NCBI GenBank assembly: GCA_018335755.1
Contig: JAGXRK010000011.1
Location: 1 to 64,000, forward strand
From: Ignavibacterium sp.
Lineage (GTDB): Bacteria > Bacteroidota > Ignavibacteria > Ignavibacteriales > Ignavibacteriaceae
Direction: 5' to 3'
Length of the DNA stretch: 64,000 nt
In this document: positions 43,060 through 51,428 of the stretch, piece after piece
Layout of the letters: each line of letters opens with the position of its first letter
How positions within the stretch are numbered: the stretch's first letter is position 1
The notes under the pieces: generated by a model
What the model was told of the DNA's origin: nothing
The model's input: only the letters and a program-made list of their open reading frames with translations
Databases searched by the model: none
Made by a program: the position numbers and the translations under genes

Positions 43060-43269
43060 CTCCGGCATTTATGCCGGAGGAATGTAATTAAAAAGTTTAC
43101 GGGCTTTAGCCTAAATATGCTGTGTTCTGTTTGGCTAAAGCCAGATATTATTTTCTATTTAACTTACCCCGACTTAAAAAGTCGGGGCAATATATTTCTA
43201 ATGCAATAATCTCTAAATGGCAGGGCTGTTCCTCAAAAGCCCTCTCCTTAGGAGAGGGTTGGGAGAGGC
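43060..43269. repeat. Mosaic of four different palindromic repeats between the ABC genes
   Basis: Four hairpins in 210 bp: CTCCGGCAT/ATGCCGGAG (43060-43079), GGCTTTAGCC/GGCTAAAGCC (43102-43142), CCCCGACTT/AAGTCGGGG (43167-43187), and CCCTCTCCTTAGGAGAGGG plus tail (43240-43269). They fill most of the 274-bp gap between the two subunit genes of one exporter. Confidence 0.85.
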
Positions 43270-43277
43270 TTCTTCTT

Positions 43278-45026
43278 TCAACTGAGTTCCTCTAATTCTT
43301 TCTCCAACAACTGTTTATAGTGCAGATCAGCATAAATGCCCCCAAGTGCAACAAGTTCTTCATGATTACCTTCTTCAGCAATCTTACCATCCGCAATTAC
43401 AAATATTTTATCAGAATCTTTTACAGTTGAAATTCTGTGACTGATAATTATACTTGTCCTGTTTCTCATATACTCTTTTAAATTTTTAAGTATCTCTTCC
43501 TCAGTATTAGTATCCACTGCTGAGAATGAATCATCCAGAATTAAAATTTTAGGATCGACTGCGAGTGCGCGAGCGAGTGAAGCACGTTGCTTTTGTCCGC
43601 CAGAAAAAGTGATTCCTCTTTCACCAACCATAGTTTCATATCCGTTTGGAAAACTTTCAACATCTTTGTCAAAGTTAGCTATTCCTGAAACTTCCTTAAC
43701 TCTTTCTTTATTAACCTCTCTTAATCCATAAGAAATATTATTATAAACGTTATCAGAAAATAAAAAAGATTCCTGCTGTACTACTGCAATATTTCTTCTT
43801 AAAACATCAAGCGGAATATTTTTTACATTCACTCCGTCAATTAATAATTCTCCTCCGGTAGCATCATAAAGTCTTGGAATAAGATTAATAAGACTTGATT
43901 TACCAGAACCTGTATGCCCGATTATTGCAACCGTTTCACCTTGACTAATATTTACTTTAATATCAGATAGCACTTCAGGCAAATGTTCACCATACTTGAA
44001 TGAGACGTCCCTGAATTCAATTTTACCTTTTAAATCAGTTATAGAAAAATCAGTAATCGAATTATCCTCTATCTCATAAGGTTCATTTAGAATTTTATTT
44101 ATTCTTTTCATACTTGCTTCAGCCTGCTGGATAATGTTTATTACCCATCCGAATGCGATCATAGGCCAGATGAGTATTCCGAGGTAAACAATAAAAGCAG
44201 TTATTTCACCAAGATTCAGTTCACCATCGATAATCTTGGTTCCGCCGACGATTATCACAATAATAATTGACAATCCTGTTATTAAAAGAAGTATCGGCAT
44301 AATCAATGCTTGTGTACGGACAAGATTCATGTTCTTCTTAAGATATTCCTGGCTTAATTCTTTCCATCGATTAATTTCATTTGCTTCACGGACATAAGAT
44401 TTAATAACTCTTATTCCAGAATAATTTTCCTGTGCCCGTGCTGTTAAACTTGAAAAAGTCTCTTGTATCTTTGTGTATTTTTCATGTATAAGTTTTCCAA
44501 TACGATATACGACATAAGACAAAAATGGCAAAGGAAGAAGTGCATAAATTGTTAACCAGGTATCAAGTGAAAGCATTATTGCAACAACTATCAGTAATCT
44601 GATACCGGTGTCGATAGAATACATTACAGCAGGACCAATGAACATCCTCACAGAATTAATATCATTTGTAGCGTGAGCCATGATATTGCCGGTGGAATTG
44701 TTCTGAAAATATCGTAATGGAAGCTTCTGAATATGCTTCCAGAAATCACCCCTTAAATCAAACTCAATTTCTCTCGATACAACTATTATGGTTTGTCTTA
44801 TTAAAAATCTGAAAATACCTGCAAGAAGGGAAGTCCCCACTATTAGCAGTGCATATTGAATCAGCAGTTCGGTCTGTATATTTTTTTCGAGAACATTTAT
44901 AGCATCTCTCAACAAAAGAGGAACATAAACCGTTCCCGCATTCGATAAAAGAATAAATATGAAACCAAGCAGCAGTTTGGTTTTATACCTGATAAAATAT
45001 TTTTTAAGGGTTGATAGATTTTTCAT
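43278..45026 (-). CDS. ABC exporter half-transporter with Asp at the catalytic Glu position
   Basis: A 582-residue subunit: transmembrane region ~15-305, nucleotide-binding domain ~335-580. Walker A GHTGSGKS (370-377), normal signature FSGGQ (474-478), switch His530. Walker B ends LILDD, so residue 499 is Asp where hydrolysing sites have Glu. This is the hallmark of the degenerate half in heterodimeric exporters such as the TM287/288 and BmrCD types. The partner gene lies downstream after a repeat-filled gap. Its start is 11 bp from a palindromic repeat that fills most of the gap to serS. Confidence 0.92.
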   Translation of the reverse strand: MKNLSTLKKYFIRYKTKLLLGFIFILLSNAGTVYVPLLLRDAINVLEKNIQTELLIQYALLIVGTSLLAGIFRFLIRQTIIVVSREIEFDLRGDFWKHIQKLPLRYFQNNSTGNIMAHATNDINSVRMFIGPAVMYSIDTGIRLLIVVAIMLSLDTWLTIYALLPLPFLSYVVYRIGKLIHEKYTKIQETFSSLTARAQENYSGIRVIKSYVREANEINRWKELSQEYLKKNMNLVRTQALIMPILLLITGLSIIIVIIVGGTKIIDGELNLGEITAFIVYLGILIWPMIAFGWVINIIQQAEASMKRINKILNEPYEIEDNSITDFSITDLKGKIEFRDVSFKYGEHLPEVLSDIKVNISQGETVAIIGHTGSGKSSLINLIPRLYDATGGELLIDGVNVKNIPLDVLRRNIAVVQQESFLFSDNVYNNISYGLREVNKERVKEVSGIANFDKDVESFPNGYETMVGERGITFSGGQKQRASLARALAVDPKILILDDSFSAVDTNTEEEILKNLKEYMRNRTSIIISHRISTVKDSDKIFVIADGKIAEEGNHEELVALGGIYADLHYKQLLEKELEELS

Positions 45027-45036
45027 TCTTATTGAT

Positions 45037-45116
45037 GTGGAACACGGTTAAGTGATTACTGATAAAAATGATCTGATCCGTTCAGATCAGTCTAATCAGT
45101 CAAATCCGTGTTCTAC
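45037..45116. repeat. 80-bp palindromic repeat upstream of the ABC gene
   Basis: GTGGAACACGG (45037-45047) and CCGTGTTCTAC (45106-45116) pair with one mismatch, with an inner CTGATC/GATCAG palindrome. It fills most of the 99 bp between serS and the ABC gene. Similar ends occur near 54614-54677. Confidence 0.75.
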
Positions 45117-45125
45117 TTCCTTTGC

Positions 45126-46403
45126 TCAATCAATCACATTAAAACTGGTATACTTCTGAAGAACTTTTGGAACTATAATTTTTCCTTCAGGAGTTTGATA
45201 ATTCTCCAACAGAGAAACCATCAGGCGGCTTGTTGCAAGTCCACTTCCGTTAAGTGTATGAACAAACTCCGGTTTTTTAGTCTGTTCATTTCTGAATTTT
45301 ATATTTGCTCGACGCGCCTGGAAATCCTCAAAGTTGCTGCAGGATGATGCTTCAAGCCAACGGTTTTCTGCAGGTGACCAAGTTTCAATATCATAACATT
45401 TTGCTGCTGCAAAACTTAAATCGCCGGTACAGAGCATTAATATTCTGTATGGAACATTTAATGCCTTGAGTATATCTTCAGCATCTTTTACCAGTAATTC
45501 CAATTCATCATAAGAAGTTTCCGGTTTAACAAATTTCACCATTTCAACTTTGTTAAACTGATGAACGCGAAGGAATCCTTTTGATTCCTTTCCGTAAGAA
45601 CCGGCTTCACGTCTGAAACATGCCGAGTAACCCACATATTTAACAGGCAAATCTTTTTCATTGAGTATTTCATCACGATGAAGATTTGTAATAGGAACTT
45701 CAGCTGTTGGAATAGGGAAGAGTCCGTCAAGTGTAATGTTATAGATATCCTCTTCCATTTTAGGAAGCTGTCCTGTTCCTTTCATTGATTCCCTGTTAAC
45801 AAGGAAGGGAGGAAAAACTTCTGTGTATCCGTGATGCTCAAGATGATAATCGATCATAAAATTAATTAGTGCACGCTCAAGTGTAGCACCTTTACCTTTA
45901 TAGACCGGGAATCCGGATCCGCTTACCTTGGCTCCCCGTTCAAAGTCGAGTATGTTTAATTTCTTGCCAAGCTCAACATGGTCCATTGGTTTATAATCAT
46001 TCTCAAACTTAAAGCCATCTGGCAGCCATTGTCTTGCCTCGACATTATCTTCAGCCGACTTTCCGACAGGTACAGAATCGTGTGGAAGATTCGGGATGTA
46101 CATCATAATTTCATTAAGCTTTTCTTCTGCATCGCGGAGTTTAAGATCAAGTTCTGTGATATTATCTGAAACGCGCTTCATTTTAGCTAGGACTTCGGTT
46201 GTGTCCTGTCCGGCTTTTTTCATTTGCGGAATCTGCGAGGAAACCGAATTGCGTTTTGCTTTCAGTTCGTCAGCCTGAATGATCAGTTCACGTCTCTGTT
46301 TATCAAGTTCAAGGACTTCATCAATTCTGTCCTTTTCATTTTTGTTGATAATTGATTGTCTGACTTTATCAGGATTTTCACGGATTAGTTTTATGTCGAG
46401 CAT
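45126..46403 (-). CDS. serS: Seryl-tRNA synthetase
   Basis: A 425-residue class II synthetase charging tRNA-Ser. The start [18 protein letters not shown] and the long coiled-coil arm (~27-100) that grips the tRNA variable loop are typical. Motif 2 lies in [23 protein letters not shown] and motif 3 in [19 protein letters not shown]. Length is normal. leuS lies upstream on the same strand, separated by a 65-bp gap largely made of a small repeat. Confidence 0.97.
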   Translation of the reverse strand: MLDIKLIRENPDKVRQSIINKNEKDRIDEVLELDKQRRELIIQADELKAKRNSVSSQIPQMKKAGQDTTEVLAKMKRVSDNITELDLKLRDAEEKLNEIMMYIPNLPHDSVPVGKSAEDNVEARQWLPDGFKFENDYKPMDHVELGKKLNILDFERGAKVSGSGFPVYKGKGATLERALINFMIDYHLEHHGYTEVFPPFLVNRESMKGTGQLPKMEEDIYNITLDGLFPIPTAEVPITNLHRDEILNEKDLPVKYVGYSACFRREAGSYGKESKGFLRVHQFNKVEMVKFVKPETSYDELELLVKDAEDILKALNVPYRILMLCTGDLSFAAAKCYDIETWSPAENRWLEASSCSNFEDFQARRANIKFRNEQTKKPEFVHTLNGSGLATSRLMVSLLENYQTPEGKIIVPKVLQKYTSFNVID

Positions 46404-46420
46404 ATATACCTTTCAAAGAC

Positions 46421-46481
46421 ATTTTACTACTGAGACACAAAGAACACTAAGGTTCACTTAGTGGTTAACTATTTTACTACT
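46421..46481. mobile_element. 39-bp repeat insertion flanked by an 11-bp direct repeat
   Basis: ATTTTACTACT occurs at 46421-46431 and again at 46471-46481; the 39 bp between (46432-46470) contain a CACTAAG/CTTAGTG hairpin. This has the form of a non-autonomous insertion with target-site duplication. It provides the TAG stop codon of leuS (46471-46469); without it the gene would end two codons later as ...VVKCL. Confidence 0.7.
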
Positions 46482-49042
46482 ATGTTATAAATTTTATTCT
46501 TTACGAAGATCTCTTTAACAATTGTTTTACCATCAGTAAACTTTGTTACTTTTTCATCTGAAAAAACGACTGACTTAACTGCTTCCTGTTCACTGTTCAT
46601 TGGAACTGATACGGTTGAGCGAAGCTTACCATTTACCTGAACGGCAATGTTTACAATGTCCTCAACCAGCGCATCTTTATCAACTTCATACCAGAGAGGT
46701 TTTTCAAATAATGATGTTTCATTTCCAGCTAACTGCCAGCATTCTTCGCCAAGATGCGGTGCCAGCGGAGCGATCATAGTTGCAAATCTGTTTAAAGTAT
46801 AACTTTGAATTTCCTTGCTGCATTTATCAAGGGCTTTAAGTTCATTTATCAATTCCATTAAAGACGCTATTGCTGTATTGAATCTGAAGTGTTCAATTTC
46901 TTCATTTAATTTGTGAAGGGTTTGATTCACTTTTCTATATATTTTTTTCTCATCATCAGATAATGAAGAAATTTCATACTTGTCTTTTGAAGTAACTACT
47001 TTCACAACAGTTATTTGCTGATTAAACAGATCATAACTGCGCTGCACAAAACGATCAACACCGGAAATTCCTTTATCGCTCCAGTCGCCGCCTTGATCAT
47101 AAGGTCCCATAAACATAAGATACATTCTGAAAACATCCGCTCCATAATTGCCTGTGAGTTCATCAGGATTAACAACATTACCTTTAGACTTTGACATCTT
47201 TGCACCTGAGTTTGTAATTGTACCCTGGTGTACTAGTGTCTGGAAGGGTTCATCACTGTTTACCATTCCGATATCTCTTAAAAACTTATGGAAAAATCTT
47301 GCATAAAGAAGATGCATAACTGCATGTTCTGCCCCGCCGACATACATATCAACGGGAGTCCATTTCTTTGCAAGGTTTTCATCAAACGCTGATATCGAAA
47401 TTTTTGGATTTAAATATCTTAAATAATACCAGGATGAATCCACAAACGTATCCATAGTATCAGGGTCACGTTTTGCATCGCTTCCGCAGGATGGACATTT
47501 AACATTAATGAATTTTTCATTCCTTGCAAGAGGCGATTCACCACCAAGCTTAAAATCAACATCATAAGGAAGCACAACAGGAAGATCAATTTCTTCAACC
47601 GGAACTTCTCCGCATTTCGGACAATTAATTATCGGAATAGGTGTACCCCAATAACGCTGACGTGATATAAGCCAATCACGTAAACGATAATTTATTTTTC
47701 CTTTTCCAAAATTATTTTCTTCTAAATACTTAATAACTTTTATTATTCCATCATCTGATCTCAATCCGTTAAACTCACCTGAGTTTACCATCGTTCCAAC
47801 ATCTACAAAAGCTTCTTTCAGTTCATCAGATTCATTTGTGCCATCCTGAAGTATTACTTTTCTTATTTCAAGATCAAACTTTTTTGCGAATTCAAAATCA
47901 CGTTCATCGTGACCGGGAACAGCCATTACACATCCTGTTCCATATGTTATAAGAGCATAATCCGCAATCCACACAGGAACCTTTTCGTTATTCATCGGAT
48001 TGACTGCAAATGCCCCTGTAGGTACGCCGGTTTTTTCTTTTACTGTAGATGTTCTTTCAATCTCAGTTAATGACTTTGCAGATTCACGATAATGGTTAAC
48101 ATTTTCTCTGAATTCTTCAGTTGTTAATTTATCAACCAGAGGATGTTCGGGTGCAAGAACAACATACGTTACTCCGAATAATGTATCGGGACGGGTTGTA
48201 AAAACTTTTATTTCCAGATCCTCTCTGTCATTTCGACCGGAGGGAGAAATCTTTTCCAAATGATTCTTAGAAGATTTCTCAGTCGAGGACTCCTTCGAAA
48301 TGACAGCATCATCATTTTTCAATTCATTCGGGTTGAAAACTTTAAAAGAAACTTCAGCACCTTCACTTTTCCCAATCCAGTTACGCTGCATAAGTTTTGT
48401 TTTTTCAGGCCAATGGATCTTATCTAATCCTTGCAGTAATTCTTCAGCGTAATCGGTTATCTTAAAAAACCATTGATATAAGTTTTTCTGTATTACCTGT
48501 GTACCGCATCTTTCGCAGGTGCCGTCATTAAGAACCTGTTCGTTTGCAAGTACGGTTTGATCATTGGGACACCAGTTTACAGGAGCATTTTTTCTGTAAG
48601 CTAGTCCGCGTTTGTACATCTGTAAAAATATCCACTGATTCCATTTGTAATATTCCGGATCGCATGTCATCAGTTCGGCATTCCAATCGTACATACATCC
48701 CATCTTCTTAAGCTGTTCGCGAATATCCTCGATGTTTTTCATAGTGCTGTCGTATGGATGAATACCAGTTTTGATAGCATAATTTTCTGCTGGTAAACCA
48801 AATGAATCGTATCCCATCGGCTCAAATACATTATATCCTTGTAATCTTTTAAAACGTGCCCAGCTATCTGTTGGTCCATAATTATACCAATGTCCGATAT
48901 GGAGTTTTGCACCGGAGGGATATATAAACATTACAAGCGTATAAAGTTTTTTTTCAAGGTCGTTAAAATCAGTTTTAAAGGTTTGACTTTCTTCCCAGTA
49001 CTTCTGCCATTTCGTTTCTATTTCGGAATGAGGATAACGCAT
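46469..49042 (-). CDS. leuS: Leucyl-tRNA synthetase with in-frame repeat-encoded insertion
   Basis: An 857-residue class I synthetase charging tRNA-Leu. HIGH motif HIGH at 48-51, zinc-like CxxC in CERCGTQ and CPKCGEV, CP1 editing region from TTRPDTLFG (~282) with YGTGCVMAVPGHDERD, and KMSKSKGNVVNP. Between EVSFKV and EIKVFTTRPDT there are ~42 residues where relatives have about six; residues 246-273 are encoded by an 82-bp palindromic repeat (48225-48306). I start at ATG 49042 (MRYPHSEIETKWQKYW); a TTG at 49102 would add 20 residues. The stop codon comes from a second repeat insertion. Confidence 0.95.
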   Translation of the reverse strand: MRYPHSEIETKWQKYWEESQTFKTDFNDLEKKLYTLVMFIYPSGAKLHIGHWYNYGPTDSWARFKRLQGYNVFEPMGYDSFGLPAENYAIKTGIHPYDSTMKNIEDIREQLKKMGCMYDWNAELMTCDPEYYKWNQWIFLQMYKRGLAYRKNAPVNWCPNDQTVLANEQVLNDGTCERCGTQVIQKNLYQWFFKITDYAEELLQGLDKIHWPEKTKLMQRNWIGKSEGAEVSFKVFNPNELKNDDAVISKESSTEKSSKNHLEKISPSGRNDREDLEIKVFTTRPDTLFGVTYVVLAPEHPLVDKLTTEEFRENVNHYRESAKSLTEIERTSTVKEKTGVPTGAFAVNPMNNEKVPVWIADYALITYGTGCVMAVPGHDERDFEFAKKFDLEIRKVILQDGTNESDELKEAFVDVGTMVNSGEFNGLRSDDGIIKVIKYLEENNFGKGKINYRLRDWLISRQRYWGTPIPIINCPKCGEVPVEEIDLPVVLPYDVDFKLGGESPLARNEKFINVKCPSCGSDAKRDPDTMDTFVDSSWYYLRYLNPKISISAFDENLAKKWTPVDMYVGGAEHAVMHLLYARFFHKFLRDIGMVNSDEPFQTLVHQGTITNSGAKMSKSKGNVVNPDELTGNYGADVFRMYLMFMGPYDQGGDWSDKGISGVDRFVQRSYDLFNQQITVVKVVTSKDKYEISSLSDDEKKIYRKVNQTLHKLNEEIEHFRFNTAIASLMELINELKALDKCSKEIQSYTLNRFATMIAPLAPHLGEECWQLAGNETSLFEKPLWYEVDKDALVEDIVNIAVQVNGKLRSTVSVPMNSEQEAVKSVVFSDEKVTKFTDGKTIVKEIFVKNKIYNIVVK
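48225..48306. repeat. 82-bp palindromic repeat inside leuS
   Basis: Outer arms CTGTCATTTCGA (48225-48236) and TCGAAATGACAG (48295-48306) are perfect reverse complements, with inner AGAAATCTT/AAGATTTCT arms. It is in frame and has no stop on the leuS strand, so it is translated as residues 246-273 of LeuRS. Confidence 0.88.
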
Positions 49043-49261
49043 AAATCTTAATAAATTTGTTAAAAATGAAGCCAAATTTAGCCAATTGGGAAGGGAATTC
49101 AAATTTAATAAATGAATGGGAAAATTAAATTAGTTCAGATATTCGTGTATTATTGAATAATTCGGCAGCGGTAATTAAATACATTATCTTAGATCACTTA
49201 GAAAGATTTTTCTATTCACTAAATTTGGATAGCAATTTTTATTAAGACTTACAGGTAAAAA

Positions 49262-51124
49262 ATGGATAAGAATATTATAAAAGAATTCCTGAAACGCATT
49301 GAATTGTTTAAAGGATTATCTGAAAACAAGCTAGACGTAATAACAGAAAAACTTAAAGTTGAAAATCATAAAACCGGAACTATGATTTTTAATGAGAATA
49401 ACATCAGGCAGAATTTATACATCATATATGATGGTGAAGTTGAACTTTTTAAGCGCACTCCATACGGAGTAGAAAAACGTTTGTCAATTTTTGGTAAGTA
49501 TGATTTCCTTGGTGAAGGAGCATTGATGGATGATTCGCCCCATTCAACTTCAGCCAGAACAACAGTCGCCACCACTACTTTTGCTCTTTCGCGTGAAAAG
49601 TTCAAAGAACTTATACGGGAACAAAGTGATATTGCTCTTGACATCCTTGCTAAAATTGGACAGGTGATATCGCGCAGAATAAGTTCTGCAAATACAAGAG
49701 TTGTAAATCTCGCTGCCCAATATCAATCAGGCAGAACAAGAAGTGAACACGATCTGCTCGGCGACAGGGAAGTTCCGCACGAGTTTTATTATGGTATCCA
49801 GACATTGCGTGCAATAGAAAATTTTAATATAAGCGGAATAACCCTGAACTTTCATCCGGTTGTTATTGAAGCGCTTGCAATGGTGAAAATGGCTGCTGCT
49901 AAAGCCAATCAGGAACTTGGACTTCTCTCAAAACCAATAACAGATGCAATCGTTCAGGCTTGTACTGAAATAATAAATGGAAAGCTTCACACACAATTTG
50001 TTGTTGATATGATACAGGGCGGAGCCGGCACTTCAACTAATATGAATGCCAATGAAGTAATTGCGAATCGTGCTCTTGAAATTCTCGGCTATGAAAAAGG
50101 TGAATACAAGTATTGTCATCCTAATAATCATGTTAACCTGTCACAGTCAACTAATGATGCATACCCAACTTCTGTTAAGCTCGCATTGATACTTGCGAAT
50201 GTTAAGCTGATTGAAGTCCTGAAGCAATTAATTGAATCATTTCATCGAAAGTCAAAAGAGTTTTCTCAAATCATAAAGATGGGAAGAACTCAGCTTCAGG
50301 ATGCCGTGCCGATGACGCTTGGACAGGAGTTTGAAGCTTATGCTGTTACTCTTGCTGAAGAGGTTCAGAGGCTTGAACAAAATGCTGAACTGTTTCTGGA
50401 AGTTAATATGGGTGCAACCGCAATAGGTACAGGAATAAACTCTCATCCGGAGTATAGTGAAAAATGTGTTGAACATTTACGGACCGTTACAAAAATGGAT
50501 GTAGTTCTTGCGGCAAACCTTGTTGAAGCTACGCAGGATACCGGTGCATTCGTAATGTATTCATCGGCTGTAAAAAGACTGGCAGTTAAACTTTCAAAAA
50601 TCTGTAATGACCTTCGTCTTCTTTCATCCGGACCAAGAACCGGAATAAATGAAATCAATCTTCCTCCAATGCAGCCGGGGTCATCTATTATGCCGGGGAA
50701 AGTTAATCCCGTTATTCCTGAAGTTGTGAATCAGATAGCATTTAAAGTGATTGGCAATGACTTGACAGTAACTCTTGCTGCAGAGGCTGGACAGCTTCAG
50801 CTTAATGTTTTTGAACCGGTAATTGTGGAAAGTCTCTTCGAATCTATTGAGATGTTGAAGAACGGTATGATGACATTAAAACAAAAATGTATTGATGGAA
50901 TTACAGCTAATGAAGATCGATGCAGAAGTTTAGTTGAAAACAGTATCGGATTAGTAACAGCACTTAACCCGGTTTTAGGTTATGAAACTTCAACTCAACT
51001 GGCAAAAGAAGCACTTGAGACTAATCGTGGTGTTTATGAATTAGTGCTGGAGAAAAAATTACTTTCTAAATCCGAACTTGATGAACTGCTTAAGCCCGAG
51101 AATATGATTAAACCAAAGATTTAA
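49262..51124 (+). CDS. aspA: Aspartate ammonia-lyase fused to N-terminal cyclic-nucleotide-binding domain
   Basis: A 620-residue protein. Residues ~8-130 are a Crp-type cyclic-nucleotide-binding domain (LYIIYDGEVELFKR; cassette LGEGALMDDSPHSTSA), then a helical linker (~110-157) and a complete aspartase (~158-620) starting SEHDLLGDREVPHEFYYG, in line with residue ~8 of ordinary AspA. GSSIMPGKVNP (473-483), QGGAGTSTNMNANEV and QSTNDAYPTS show the tetrameric lyase active site that makes fumarate and ammonia from aspartate. In the cassette, His replaces the Arg that normally contacts the cyclic phosphate, so the ligand may differ from cAMP. sbtB and sbtA converge on its 3' end. Confidence 0.93.
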   Translation: MDKNIIKEFLKRIELFKGLSENKLDVITEKLKVENHKTGTMIFNENNIRQNLYIIYDGEVELFKRTPYGVEKRLSIFGKYDFLGEGALMDDSPHSTSARTTVATTTFALSREKFKELIREQSDIALDILAKIGQVISRRISSANTRVVNLAAQYQSGRTRSEHDLLGDREVPHEFYYGIQTLRAIENFNISGITLNFHPVVIEALAMVKMAAAKANQELGLLSKPITDAIVQACTEIINGKLHTQFVVDMIQGGAGTSTNMNANEVIANRALEILGYEKGEYKYCHPNNHVNLSQSTNDAYPTSVKLALILANVKLIEVLKQLIESFHRKSKEFSQIIKMGRTQLQDAVPMTLGQEFEAYAVTLAEEVQRLEQNAELFLEVNMGATAIGTGINSHPEYSEKCVEHLRTVTKMDVVLAANLVEATQDTGAFVMYSSAVKRLAVKLSKICNDLRLLSSGPRTGINEINLPPMQPGSSIMPGKVNPVIPEVVNQIAFKVIGNDLTVTLAAEAGQLQLNVFEPVIVESLFESIEMLKNGMMTLKQKCIDGITANEDRCRSLVENSIGLVTALNPVLGYETSTQLAKEALETNRGVYELVLEKKLLSKSELDELLKPENMIKPKI

Positions 51125-51141
51125 GAGTCATGAACATTTTT

Positions 51142-51423
51142 TTAATTTAATATTTCAGCATCAGAAAGAAACATTATACCGGAATAAGTCTCAAGGATTT
51201 CTTTAACTTTTTCTATGATGGTTTGAATTATTTCATTCTCATCAACAACTATGATCATAGAGTTTCTCATAATATTGGTTAGTTCTGATCCTCGCCTCGT
51301 TCCTTGTTTACCCTTACCATGGATATCGTTTATAATTGTATATCCGCGTACATTCAATTCATTTAAAATATTCAGTACCGATTTTTTTTCAACCGCTTCT
51401 ATTATTATTTCAAGTTTTTTCAT
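51142..51423 (-). CDS. sbtB: PII-like regulator, SbtB type
   Basis: A 93-residue ferredoxin-like trimer subunit: KLEIIIEAVEKKSVLNILNE at the start, nucleotide-loop segment GKGKQGTRRGS, and NSMIIVVDENEIIQTIIEKV. It has no cysteine, so it lacks the redox C-terminal loop of some cyanobacterial SbtB proteins. It lies 5 bp after the SbtA-like gene. SbtB of cyanobacteria binds adenine nucleotides including cAMP and restrains SbtA; the same partnership is likely here. Classical GlnB is less likely because no uridylylated T-loop Tyr motif is seen. Confidence 0.82.
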   Translation of the reverse strand: MKKLEIIIEAVEKKSVLNILNELNVRGYTIINDIHGKGKQGTRRGSELTNIMRNSMIIVVDENEIIQTIIEKVKEILETYSGIMFLSDAEILN

Positions 51424-51428
51424 TTATT

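Noticed and set aside
43060-43269. CRISPR array or small RNA cluster
   Set aside because: The hairpins differ from each other, are not regularly spaced and have no spacers; they fit dispersed palindromic repeats.
51142-51423. Classical GlnB/GlnK nitrogen PII protein
   Set aside because: It is short (93 residues), lacks the T-loop Tyr region, and sits next to an SbtA-type transporter rather than amtB or glnA.
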